NCBI GenBank assembly: GCA_963971225.1
Contig: OZ020270.1
Coordinates: 64,546,932-64,610,931, forward strand
Length of the DNA stretch: 64,000 nt
Direction of reading: 5' to 3'
DNA from: Melieria omissa
Taxonomy: Eukaryota; Arthropoda; Insecta; Diptera; Ulidiidae
Each line of letters opens with the position of its first letter. Position 1 is the stretch's first letter. Positions 32,563-41,913 of the stretch are shown in pieces. The position numbers and the translations under genes were made by a program. The notes under the pieces are model-generated. The model saw nothing but the letters and a program-made list of their open reading frames with translations, was not told the DNA's origin and did not search any database.

Positions 32563-32566
32563 TACA

Positions 32567-32722
32567 CAAGCCACCAACGGTAACTTGTTTACTAACTACA
32601 AACGCTTACCGCTACTTCTTACAGCAACAACAATTGCACACGCTTTAAATTCAAGCACAATAAACGCACTGAAATCACACGCAATCGCACGTCTGCTCAC
32701 CACGGTGTCTAAATCGACACTG
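32567..32722 (-). promoter_or_regulatory. LINE-1 5' UTR (part 2), 5' tip
   Basis: Continues the 5' UTR interrupted by Gypsy-1 and ends at 32722 against the 13-bp target duplication. It contains one more CAACAACAATTG monomer. The transcription start should lie at or near 32722. Confidence 0.55.
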
Positions 32723-32746
32723 GTCATTCGGCACAAGGGCATGCAT
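32723..32746. repeat. Overlapping target duplications of LINE-1 and LINE-2
   Basis: GTCATTCGGCACA (32723-32735) is the right duplication of LINE-1. ACAAGGGCATGCAT (32733-32746) is the left duplication of LINE-2. They share ACA. Both are BEL-1 gag sequence. Confidence 0.88.
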
Positions 32747-32891
32747 GCGAACTCGGCCATAGAAAGGATAAGGCAGTGGCTTGAACACGTCGGTCTATCA
32801 CTGGCACAAGAGAAAACGGAGGCGGTGCTAATTAGCAGCCGGAAGAAGCCGGAAACTGCGACCTTCACGTGGGCAGCTGCACCGTCGCATC
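32747..32891 (+). pseudogene. LINE-2 reverse transcriptase, end of palm/thumb
   Basis: About 45 codons. SAIERIRQWLEHVGLSLAQE and EKTEAVLISSRKK are the segment after the catalytic YADD box in R1-clade RTs. The frame is cut by the P-like element, and the next part starts at 35279. Confidence 0.82.
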
Positions 32892-33628
32892 TCAAGGTTT
32901 AAAAAAAAAGGTTACGCCACTCGCCATGTTGTGACGTAGAATGAGCAATTCGTAGTGTTGCCACATTTATATATTTTTTATTCGTATTTTATATATGTAT
33001 GTTACCTTGCCTCTGAGCTTTAAGCGTTAAAAGTCTTGAAATGGTGTTCCAAAGTATCAACGGCGATGGACTGTTGGCTGCACCTTGTTATTTGTAGCGG
33101 CACATTGAAGAATCGCAACACATTTCTTGCAGTGATAATGTTAAAAAAAAATTTTTCGATCAAAAATGTATTTTCGAATACGCAGCCTGAATGCTCAAAT
33201 GCGAGACAACTTTTGCATTAACCCTTTCGGGACTACTGGGATAATACGTCCCACCAAAATTCAAACATTCATAATCTCTTTATTATCAATGGCACTGCCG
33301 AGTTAAATGTTCCTAACTGTAAAAGTAACTGTATATTTTGAAATGTAAACAAAAATATAACGGTACATATAAGTGCACAGACTCCAGCTGAGAATTAAAA
33401 CTACAGTGTGGGTGGATTTCAATTAGTTTGATCGGTAATTTGCTGAAACCACTCGTAAAAAAAGCGTGATTTACAAAAATTGTATTGATTTGTGTTAAAA
33501 AAATACTTGATTTACCAAATAAAATTGTTTTGTGGTATTTTGTGTTAACAAAAGGTAAGTTATAGCTAATATTATAAAATTGGGACATATAGTCCCAATA
33601 CGCTTTTCACGTGAGATTTATTGTCCCA

Positions 33629-33982
33629 ATGCCCATTTTAGATGACAAAAATGTGTATGATGTATGCGAAGAGTCAGACTCGGATATCGATTTTAAGGAC
33701 TCTGGCTGTGAGTATTCAACTGAGAGTTCTCACAAGAGCGAATCCGCCCCAGAAACTGGCAATAATATAAACGTGCCTTCTGAGCCTGCGGCAAACGATG
33801 ACGAGCCATGGCCAGTTACTCAGTGGGTAAATGTTACCCCAGATAGCCGTCATGACTTCAAGCGAAAATACAAATTCCATACGAGTTCACTTGGCACCGA
33901 AACGCGCACGAAGATGATATGTGCAGGCTGCAACCACGCATTGTGCTACAAATGTTTTGGACCCTTCCACTTGAATCAATAA
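33629..33982 (+). CDS. piggyBac-derived mini-protein: acidic N-terminus plus Cys-rich C-terminus
   Basis: An uninterrupted 117-codon frame. The start chosen is the ATG at 33629 (MPILDDKNVYDV); a GTG-led extension to 33611 is unlikely. Residues ~10-60 are acidic and Ser-rich, typical of piggyBac transposase N-termini. Residues ~95-117 are the cysteine-rich DNA-binding end: CAGCNHALCYKCFGPFHLNQ. The DDD catalytic region between them is gone, joined in frame. Such a protein could bind the terminal repeats without cutting. Whether it is expressed is unknown. The deletion is probably from abortive gap repair. Confidence 0.7.
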   Translation: MPILDDKNVYDVCEESDSDIDFKDSGCEYSTESSHKSESAPETGNNINVPSEPAANDDEPWPVTQWVNVTPDSRHDFKRKYKFHTSSLGTETRTKMICAGCNHALCYKCFGPFHLNQ

Positions 33983-34106
33983 TTACATTAAAATATTACT
34001 GAACAATAAATAAGACAAATAAATACGAAATTCCATTCAAAACAAGTTATTCTTCTAACTTTTAATATATTTCTGTAGTTTATATGGCGCGTCAAAAACT
34101 TTTATT

Positions 34107-34183
34107 GGGATTATATGTCCCACGGAAAATACGTATTGGGATTATATGTCCCATGGAAAATACTTATTGGGATTATATGTCCC
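34107..34183. repeat. Three direct copies of palindromic GGGATTATATGTCCC
   Basis: Copies at 34107-34121, 34138-34152 and 34169-34183 have a 31-bp period. Related motifs are at 33238-33252, about 33582-33596, and in the MITE at about 13989-14003. Likely subterminal transposase-binding sites. Confidence 0.85.
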
Positions 34184-34316
34184 AGGATAAAAGAACAATT
34201 TAAGAATTTGTTAGTATGCAGAACATAATTTTTTAGACCGATCTTTCAGAATATGAACTAATTTCTATGAAGAGTATCCCGGTTTTTTAAATAAAACTCC
34301 GTCCCGAAAGGGTTAA

Positions 34317-35051
34317 GGGGTTATATACCTTTTTCTGTAGGGAAATACAGTGTTTTAATTTTTTTTTTAAAGCATGTTACCATAGCTTTATTCAAATGCA
34401 ATACAAAGTTTATAAAAGTACATGTCCTTATGTGAAATTGTATAAAATTTCAAGCGAAAATTCGAAAAATTGGGGAAGTTACAGTCCTTGCCGCAGAAGT
34501 CCTTTTGTTAGCAGTGGTTGACGGTGAGCATGAAATCGAGGTAACGGCTCAGCGAAAAAAAAAACAAAAAAAACCACAAATAGTACACAGTATTGTCTTG
34601 TTCGTGAACGAAGGATTTTACAAAAAAAAAATTTTTACAGTTACAGTGCTATTTTTTCCAAAAATGTCGATTTTTGAAGGTCGAAAAATTTAGTTTTTTG
34701 CAAAAAAAAAATAGAAGAATTTGTCGAAAAAAAAATTCCTTCGTTCACGAATTAGCTATTATTTGTACAAACAATCCCTCAAAATTTCAAATTGATCGAT
34801 GCAGTGGTTAGCGGGATATCGTGCTCACCGCGATGGCATTTTTCAAAAAACATCATTTGGAGAAAATCACGTTTAAAGTTTGAGTTGAATACTTGAGTTC
34901 CGGAAACTGCGCGCTATGAACGGCCGTATCTTAGGTTCTAGTGCCCCGATCTCGATGAAATTTTGCAGAAAAATTGTTAAAAGTATGTACTTCAAAAATA
35001 AGTCATAAAAATTTTTTTCAATTTTTGAGCCACAAAAAGGTATATAACCCC
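34317..35051. mobile_element. TTAA-flanked MITE (GGGGTTATATACC ends)
   Basis: 735 bp. Ends GGGGTTATATACCTTTTT and its complement lie between TTAA at 34313-34316 (shared with the piggyBac) and 35052-35055. It contains GAGAAAATCACGTTTAAAG (about 34860), a variant of the block shared with other TTAA elements. Non-coding. Confidence 0.92.
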
Positions 35052-35278
35052 TTAAAAGGCGTAAACTAAAAAAAATTTTTAAATAATTCCATATGCATGT
35101 ATACATATTTCAACTTGCTTAATTTTTACTGTATGGCAACTACCTTTTTTCGAGTTTGTTTACATTTTCTAGAATTTTACAAGCTCGACCAATCAGAGTT
35201 CGCTTCTGTGTGACGTCACACGAGCACAACAAATTTTTTGACGTCTAAGTGGCGGGACCTTTGTTCTATAGACCTTGA

Positions 35279-36174
35279 TCGCATCTCGTAGACACCTGAG
35301 GTACCTTGGCGTCATTATCGATGACAGGCTAAGCTACAGGCACCACGTAGAGCTCACTGCGCAGAAGGCAGCGAGAGTATGCAGTGCGCTCTCGAGGATG
35401 CTCCCCAATGTGGGTGGCCCAAGGAGCAGCAGAAGGCTTCTTCTGGCGAAAGTAGTATGCTCAGTGCTTCTATATGCCGCACCAGTCTGGGCCCCGTCGC
35501 TGCGATTAAAAGCGAATAGGCGGCAGCTCCAGAGCGTCTACAGACTTTCCGCATTGAGAGTCATCAGCGCTTTCCGCACGACGTCGGATGAGGCGGCGCT
35601 AGTGCTGGCACGAATGGTCCCAATAGACATCCTGGCCGATGAATGCAGGCGATTGCATAACCAAAAAGAGCGCAATGGCCCCCCTGCCAGTAGCGCAGCG
35701 GCGGAGAGAGCAGCGTCAATACGCAGTTGGCAGGAGCGGTGGGACAGCTCATCAAAGGGCAGGTGGACGCACACCCTAATCCCCCAAATCGAGCAATGGG
35801 TGCGGCGAAACCACGGCGAGGTGAATTTTCACCTGACACAACTGCTCACCGGCCATGGAGCTTTTCGCAGCTATTTGTACCGATTCGGGCACGACGAGTC
35901 GCCACTATGCCCAGTTTGCCAAGTCGACGAAGACGCGGAGCATGTGCTATTCCACTGCCCTCGCTTCGCAGTGGCCCGAGGTCGCATCAATGCGCTGACG
36001 GATGAGGACATAAACCCGCAGAACCTCACGTCCAAAATGTTAATCTCGCGAGCCGTATGGAATGCGCTGAGCGATGCGGCGGTGCACATCCACAACAAGC
36101 TGAGAAAGGCTGAGCAGCGGCGTGGCGCTCCGGCAACAGTAGCCCTAGTACGGCGACCAACAGACGGGACATAG
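35279..36174 (+). pseudogene. LINE-2 ORF2, RT thumb to C-terminus
   Basis: The frame begins SRRHLRYLGVIIDDRLSYRH, continuing the RT from 32884. YAAPVWAPSL and the R1-clade helix-rich region follow. LLTGHGAFRSYLYRFGH and CPVCQVDEDAEHVLFHCPRF form the C-terminal CCHC-like finger of R1 elements. No stop interrupts this stretch, so the C-terminus is intact although the element lacks EN and catalytic RT. A 266-bp 3' UTR and A-rich tail follow. Confidence 0.92.
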
Positions 36175-36440
36175 TGCCAACCGGGTGGGGTGGTTGAAGA
36201 ACCGAACAGGGCGGTACTTAGCTGACAGGCAGTTGGGAGACAAGCATGTGCAGCTTGAGACAAACCGCACAAGAACAGTGACAAACGATGAGCCTAGCGC
36301 TCAAATCGCCCTCCGACGAAAAACTTGACGGTAGTGTCCGGAGGGGTAACCGGTACATGACGTGAGGAGGTTTAGTGTGTTAAAGTCTCACACTGACGGG
36401 ATTAGGCTTTCGATGCTTCGTCCTCGTTAAATATAAAAAA

Positions 36441-37477
36441 ACAAGGGCATGCATCAGGCAGTTGTCGGAATTGTGGTCAGAAACATCATACTTTGTTGTG
36501 TCGTGCTCAAATCGAATCGGTTAACCCGCCAGTAGAGATGCCGCTGGTCGCGCGGTCAGACCTTCCGCCACCTGCGCTGAGCTCACACGTGACGATGAGT
36601 TGCAGTTGCGCAGTTGAACTTCGTCAATCGAATTGTTTTGCTGGCCACTGCGAGGGCTCAGGTCACGGTTGTTCATCAGGAAGTTACGGCGCGAATTTTG
36701 TGCGATCCAGGCTTACAGATGAGCTTTATATCAGAACGCTTGGCGGATCAGTTACGGTTGCGCAGGGATCGGTGCACATTAACAGTTGAAAGCATTGGGT
36801 CAACCCCTCCGTTGCAGGCGAAGGGTATAGCTCACCTGCAGCTGGCTTCCGTTTACGGTGATTTCTCCTTTCCATTGGATGTGGTGGTCTTGCCAACGAT
36901 TGTGTCCGCAATGCCAGCGGCGAGAGTAGACATACAACAGTGGCCACATTTGCGAAGGTTAAAGCTAGCAGATCCACATTTCGGAGTTCCTGGGTCGGTT
37001 GATATATTGGTGGGTGCAGGAGCTTGGGGTCAAATTGATGAGAGCGATATCATTAGACGACGACCGGATGAACCATATGCGCAGCGAACAAAGCTCCGAT
37101 GGGTGGTCTTCGGTACTGCCACTACCACAGCAGGCGGCCAGTATACACAGAATTTACACGTTCAAGCTAACGCTATAGACGACCGTTTAGACAACATATT
37201 GCAGCGCTTTTGGCAACTGGAAGAGGTTTCTCCCCCGGATGTTACAGACGACGCATGCGAAGACTATTTCATGCACCATCATTCTCGTGCGACACCAGGG
37301 AGGTATGCAGTGAAGCTTTTGTTTAAACGTGATCCAGCATGCCTTGGGGATTCGCATCAAATGGCTCTACGGCAGTTTTATCAGCTCGAACGACGCCTCA
37401 TGAAGAATCCAGATATGCAGCAGAAGTATTTGATGTTTATGCGCGAATACGAGCAGCTGGACACATGGTGCGGTTAG
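36441..37477 (+). pseudogene. BEL-1 gag end and aspartic protease
   Basis: Coding resumes with the last gag knuckle (SGSCRNCGQKHHTLLC near 36460-36500), continuing gag from 5592. The protease frame (36614-37477) has ARILCDPGLQMSFIS, the retropepsin site with DPGLQ instead of the usual DSGSQ. VGAGAWGQI and RWVVFGTATTT follow, the typical BEL Peptidase_A17 layout. The end, LKNPDMQQKYLMFMREYEQL-like, leads to the RT in an overlapping frame. Frame changes at about 36610 and 37470. Confidence 0.87.
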
Positions 37478-38186
37478 ATATATCGAGTATTGAGGAGCAG
37501 AACTATTACGTACCACATCATGCTGTCATGAGTAAGTTCCTGGTGGTATTTAAAGCATCCGCGAAGACAGCGAGCGGCGTCTCACTGAACGGCATACAGA
37601 TGGTGGGCCCAACAATACAGTTTCCGTTAATCAACATACTTTTCAGATTCCGTCGATATCAATTTGCTCTGACGGCTGATGTAGAGAAGATGTTCCGCCA
37701 AATCATGGTGATCCCGGAGCATCACAACTGGCAGCGCGTTCTTTGGCGCGAGGCGCCCCACGAGACTCTTCATACTTATCAATTGGCAACTGGTACTTAT
37801 GGTATGGCTTGCAGCCCGTACAATGCGGTTCGGACCACTAATCAGTGCGCGGCTGAATCAGTGCGAGCGGAATATACGAAGGATGTCATATTGTCGTCAT
37901 TTTATGTTGACGATTTCCTCATTAGTTGTGGAACGTGAGTTGAAGCAGTGCAATTGGCCGCCGACGTGCAAACCGTGCTGGGCGCTGGCTGCTTCAAGCT
38001 CCGAAAATGGAACTCTAACGACGTTGAAGCCTTGCGGTCGGTCCACCCCACAGACCCTTCTCAACGAGAACTGGCGATTCACGCGGACGTCACAACCGTA
38101 CTCGGACTCCGCTGGGATCCAGTCCTAGACGAATTCCTTTTTGACGTTTATCTTAAATCAGATGATGTATACCCTACAAGGCGACG
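37470..38186 (+). pseudogene. BEL-1 reverse transcriptase
   Basis: The first frame (to 37938) includes the BEL motifs NYYVPHHAVMSK and VVFKASAKTASG. FALTADVEKMFRQIMV carries the first catalytic Asp and SFYVDDFLISCGT the YVDD pair. A stop and frameshift after 37938 leads to the thumb (37948-38186, GLRWDPVLDEFLFDV and VYPTRRR). RT copies the element RNA into cDNA in the particle. The thumb is cut at 38186 by Transib-like element B, and the frame continues at 41914. Confidence 0.9.
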
Positions 38187-38214
38187 CACAGTGTTGCGAG
38201 TAGTGACAAAAATG
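38187..38214 (+). promoter_or_regulatory. 12-RSS-like left end of element B
   Basis: Heptamer CACAGTG (38187-38193), 12-bp spacer TTGCGAGTAGTG (38194-38205), nonamer ACAAAAATG (38206-38214; 7 of 9 to ACAAAAACC). Confidence 0.75.
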
Positions 38215-38997
38215 CCAAAATGCAACTGAATAAGCGCAAAAATCTGAATACGCGGTTTTGTTGGAAATACTTCAGTTAAGAGAAATCCGAAGTTTTATGA
38301 AAAAATATTGGATAACATCATAGAAGTTATGAGCTCTTAAAGTTCGTTCTTCCAGCGTTGAAAAAAAATTTTGTACAAACAGCAAATTTTTGCTTTGACT
38401 TTGAGGTTGAATATTTTAAAATAAATTATGAGCAGGTCTCTAAAAGTTACTATTGTCGTAAGTTTTATATAATCTAGGTCTGACAAGACCAACATTTTGC
38501 TGATTACTCTCACCTATGAGCAGTACCGTTATGATGAAAATTAAGTAAAGAAAGCGAGTTCAAATTTTAAAAGTGATTTAAAAAAAACGTTAAATATCAC
38601 TTTTGAAATTTTTTGATATTTTGTTTTGGTAAGTATGTAGATTATGTTGTACAATTTTTAGCTGCGCATATTTGCGCGAATGGAAGTTATTGGCATTTTT
38701 CGGTGAAGACTTGAGTGCAAATTCGCGATATTTTCACAGTTGGTTGTAGGCTTTCAATCGCAATCGGTCAATTAATGCCCTGCTGGTGATAGAAAAATTT
38801 GTTGAAGATAGCTTCGGAAAATCAATTACGATTACCATTATATTCGAAATAGAGAGGTTAATAAAGTTTCGACAGTACACTTTGATTTTTTTTCGTACAG
38901 AACCAAAAGTTGACAACCTTACTACTTCAATTGTATGGGAGGCGCCCTCTGGGGGTGAATTTTTGAACTTTAATTAATTTTGTATTTTTGGCATTAA

Positions 38998-40721
38998 CTC
39001 TTGTGTGCGCACCCACTTAAAACCTCATACTTGAACCCCCTGGCCAGACCATGGTGCAAAAAAGAGGATATTCGTGGATTGTGCTGGCTAATATATTTTT
39101 TTATATTTTTGTTGATGAGTTTATATATATCTTAGTATGTGTGAGTGTTTGTCTGCGTATGTTTGTGTGTGTAGGCCTGTCAAAAAAAACAAGAAAGTGT
39201 GAATACAATAATTTCTGTTGCTTGTTTACTTTTTATTTAGGTAAAAAGGAAAAATTATACTTGATTTATAAAATACACAGCGAATTTCAACTTCAATAGA
39301 TAAATTTTGAAATTAAAAATATACGATAGTAAGGAAAAAAATTAAAAACGTAAAATACGTTGTTATGGATTTGCCTCAACTGCTTCACCAATGCAGTGGT
39401 TGCAGGGATATAATGCAGTATAATGACTCAAACACATTGAGATTTTATATTGGACATATACAAATCGTGTTTTGATGTATCTAACACATTTTTATTTCTG
39501 GATTCCTTTCACTATTGACAATTATGCTTTGAAGTCGAAAAGGTAGCTGACTAATACACAACACTGCGAACTATTAGCTGTCAATAAGACAAAATATCTT
39601 CTAAAACATTCCGTTCAAGCATAACATACTCAACATGTTACTGTTCATGCTGAACTGGTGTGATACCTCCAGCAACAAATGAATCCTCCATAAACTTTAA
39701 AAAGTGCAGGTGGTTCATTCAATTATCCCACAGAACTACGTATTCATTCAATGAGCCAATTGCGAGAATTATTTGCCTGTGTAATTTGTATGCTTCCGAG
39801 TAAAACTTTAGTGATAAGTATTCAACATTTAAGTTAAGCTTATTCAAACTATTTAATTAATGACTTAGAATAAATAAATAATTAAATATCTTAATTCTGT
39901 TGCTCTAAAGTATTGGTTTTCGCTACTGCTTAAACTATTTTTTTTTAGAAAAATCGTCCTCTCTGATGTTATTCCAGCGTTGAAGTTCAAAAATAATTTA
40001 CACCTTATCCTCGAAATAGCATTTGCTTCCTTTAATCTCTGTCACAGAAAACATACAATCCAATTGATTAAAATCAGACACGACAAGAGCACAAATACTT
40101 CCTTCGCTTCGGAAATGTAATTAAATTGACACCAAAAACACGAATATAACAGCGAATACAATGGATAAATATCAATTTTGAATGTGTTCAGACATTGTTT
40201 TCTAACAAAAATTATAATTTACTAACCTAAAAGAAAATATAAGCCAAGGCGAGTGAAAAACATTTGTACCAGGTACATTTTGCGCTAGCTAACTCATGTC
40301 ACTATTAACGAGATGGCACGAAAAAAGTGCTTCAAATCGGGTCAGATGGAAAAACCTAGTTGCAGCCCTATGCTCCGTAGAGAACTGAATAAGGAACAAA
40401 CGAAAAAAAATATTTATAAAGAATTCTGACACTAATTACATCGAAAATAACAAAAAAAAACTGAAAATAACAGGCAACTTTGTATGAAAATACACCATGG
40501 TCTGGCCAGACCATAGGGGGTTCAACTAAGGGGTATAAATACGTTTTGCACGATTCTCGCCTTGTTTTTGTAAAAATTTTGTTCATGTATTAGTTTTTGT
40601 GCTTAGAAAGGATCAGTTGAGGATATCATGAAATATGAACCCGATAGCTTTACTACAGCGTTACTAAAAGTGGACCCAAAGTTCAATATGGTCTGGCCAG
40701 ACCTGGGTGCGCACACAAGGG
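38998..40721. mobile_element. TTAA-flanked element with GGTCTGGCCAGACC palindromes
   Basis: 1724 bp between TTAA 38994-38997 and 40722-40725. Ends CTCTTGTGTGCGCACCCA and complement of CCCTTGTGTGCGCACCCA. The palindrome GGTCTGGCCAGACC recurs at about 40499 and 40689, with a half-preserved copy near 39040. Mostly AT-rich and non-coding. Probably piggyBac-like. Confidence 0.85.
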
Positions 40722-40899
40722 TTAAGGAATGTTGACGATTTTTTAATAAATCATTCAAATCGGTTAAGTACATTGCTCCAGATACGGTGTTTCTTCGCTT
40801 ACTTGAATACATTTACAAGTGTGGAGTCAGTTCCATTGAAAATTACTAGTTTTGTATGGCAGCCACCTTAAGAGTTGGATGTAGCGGTTAGGTGTGTAT

Positions 40900-41364
40900 T
40901 AGGGCGGGTTAATTTTTTTTTTGATGAAGCGTATAGCAAAAACGTAATCTATAGGAGATTCTGAGAAATTTTTCTCAAGAGACCATAGCTCTAAGTCGGA
41001 TTTGGAGCCCCCCAAAATTTCAAAATAGATATTTTTCAATATATACATAGAATAATTTAATTAAATTCGTCATAAAATGGGATAGAGTTATAGTAGATTT
41101 CTCAATCTGGGCTTGTTTGAAAGGTATTTTTATCACCTTTCAGAATCTGTATTGATACCAATATTTTTTTTTTTTATTTTTAGTAGACATATTAGGAATT
41201 TTTTGTCGAAAAATAGCCTAAAATGAACTTTTAACTAATAAATTCCGAATTTTCTTAAATTTTTTTCGATAATTTGTTTCAAAATTTCTCAGAATCACCT
41301 ATAGATTTTGTTTTTGCTATACGCTTCATAAAAAAAATCGTTCCATACAATTTGACCCGCCCTA
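40900..41364. mobile_element. Fold-back hAT-type MITE
   Basis: Ends TAGGGCGGGTTAA and TTTGACCCGCCCTA, 8-bp duplication GTGTGTAT (40892-40899, 41365-41372). The inverted arms extend roughly 90 bp inward (GAAGCGTATAGCAAAAAC with the complement at about 41312-41330), so single strands could form a long hairpin. Non-coding. Confidence 0.9.
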
Positions 41365-41874
41365 GTGTGTATAGAAAAAATATTCGAAAAGGAAAATAAA
41401 TTGGGGTCAGTATTAGATATGGTACGTCTGGGAAAAATCTGAGAGCAGCGGGAGCCCACTTTATAAAAACGATGGTTTTGTATGGGAGCCTCATTAAGGG
41501 TTGGAGATAGGTGGTAGGAATGTTCGAAAAATTCAGGAGGAAAAATTAGTGGGGTCAGTCTAAGATTTTAACCCTCTAACAGCAATTTCTGAGCAGCCGT
41601 GGAGCACTTTATCGCGATTTTATTTTCAATCACTTTTGAAAAAAGCGAATTTTATCTATATACACATTTATAAATAAATTTATATTAAAATACAAATATT
41701 TTGAATGTATCTTTTATGAACTGAGATAATTTTCATTGTTAATATAAAGTTTTTTCAAATCCGTTTGTATGGGAGGTAGTCGAAGTTTCGGTCCGATTTT
41801 ATTGAAATTTTGCACAGTTCTTTACTCATACAATAACTGTATACCAAATTTCATTTAGATACGACCACTCCTTC

Positions 41875-41913
41875 TATTTTTGTCACTCCGCCATATGAAC
41901 TCGCAACACTGTG
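41875..41913 (-). promoter_or_regulatory. 23-RSS-like right end of element B
   Basis: On the minus strand: heptamer CACAGTG (41913-41907), a 23-bp spacer (41906-41884), nonamer ACAAAAATA (41883-41875; 7 of 9 to the V(D)J consensus). Confidence 0.75.

Larger units (their letters stand above)
5593..32722 (-). mobile_element. LINE-1: R1-clade non-LTR retrotransposon, shattered by later insertions
   Basis: Read from right to left: 5' UTR (32722-32567, then 25570-25275), ORF1 (25274-24893, then 22110-20990), endonuclease (21030-20558), reverse transcriptase (12510-11141), C-terminal domain (10237-10154, then 6489-6247) and 3' UTR to 5593. Exact 13-bp duplications of BEL-1 sequence flank it. At least five later elements lie inside: Transib-like A1, a hAT MITE, BEL-2, a 2.8-kb insertion and a Gypsy. 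The host-element frame resumes across each. It seems to have arrived with most of its 5' UTR, but parts of the EN and RT are deleted. Confidence 0.82.
33222..34312 (+). mobile_element. piggyBac element, internally deleted
   Basis: Ends CCCTTTCGGGAC / GTCCCGAAAGGG between TTAA at 33218-33221 and 34313-34316. Palindromic GGGATWATAYGTCCC-like motifs repeat near both ends. It encodes a 117-residue fusion of piggyBac N- and C-terminal regions (33629-33982). The catalytic core is deleted. Confidence 0.92.
32892..35278. mobile_element. P-like element with 7-bp duplication and long imperfect ends
   Basis: The ends are TCAAGGTTTAAAAA...GGTTACGCCACT and, inverted, TCAAGGTCTATAGAACAAAG then GTCCCGCCACTT. 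The 7-bp duplication TCGCATC lies at 32885-32891 and 35279-35285. Excision in silico rejoins the LINE-2 frame. A 7-bp duplication occurs in the 1360/Hoppel branch of the P superfamily; assignment is tentative. Non-coding itself. It contains a piggyBac and a TTAA MITE placed side by side. Confidence 0.75.
32747..36440 (+). mobile_element. LINE-2: R1-clade LINE, 5'-truncated
   Basis: It starts within the RT thumb (32747) and ends in a short A-rich tail AAATATAAAAAA at 36440. It is flanked by exact 14-bp duplications ACAAGGGCATGCAT (32733-32746, 36441-36454). The coding sequence is interrupted at 32884/35279 by a P-like element. Protein motifs differ from LINE-1, so it is a separate family. Severe 5' truncation is normal for target-primed reverse transcription. 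Confidence 0.9.
38187..41913. mobile_element. Transib-like element B with 12/23 RSS-like ends
   Basis: 3727 bp, ends CACAGTGTTGCGAGT and complement, 5-bp duplication CGACG (38182-38186, 41914-41918). Removing it restores the BEL-1 reading frame. The left end has heptamer, 12-bp spacer and nonamer. The right end has heptamer, 23-bp spacer and nonamer; the right spacer differs by an 11-bp insertion TCATATGGCGG. Terminus, 5-bp duplication and CGNCG-like target fit Transib. No transposase frame is visible, so it is non-autonomous. A TTAA element and a hAT MITE are nested inside. Confidence 0.8.
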
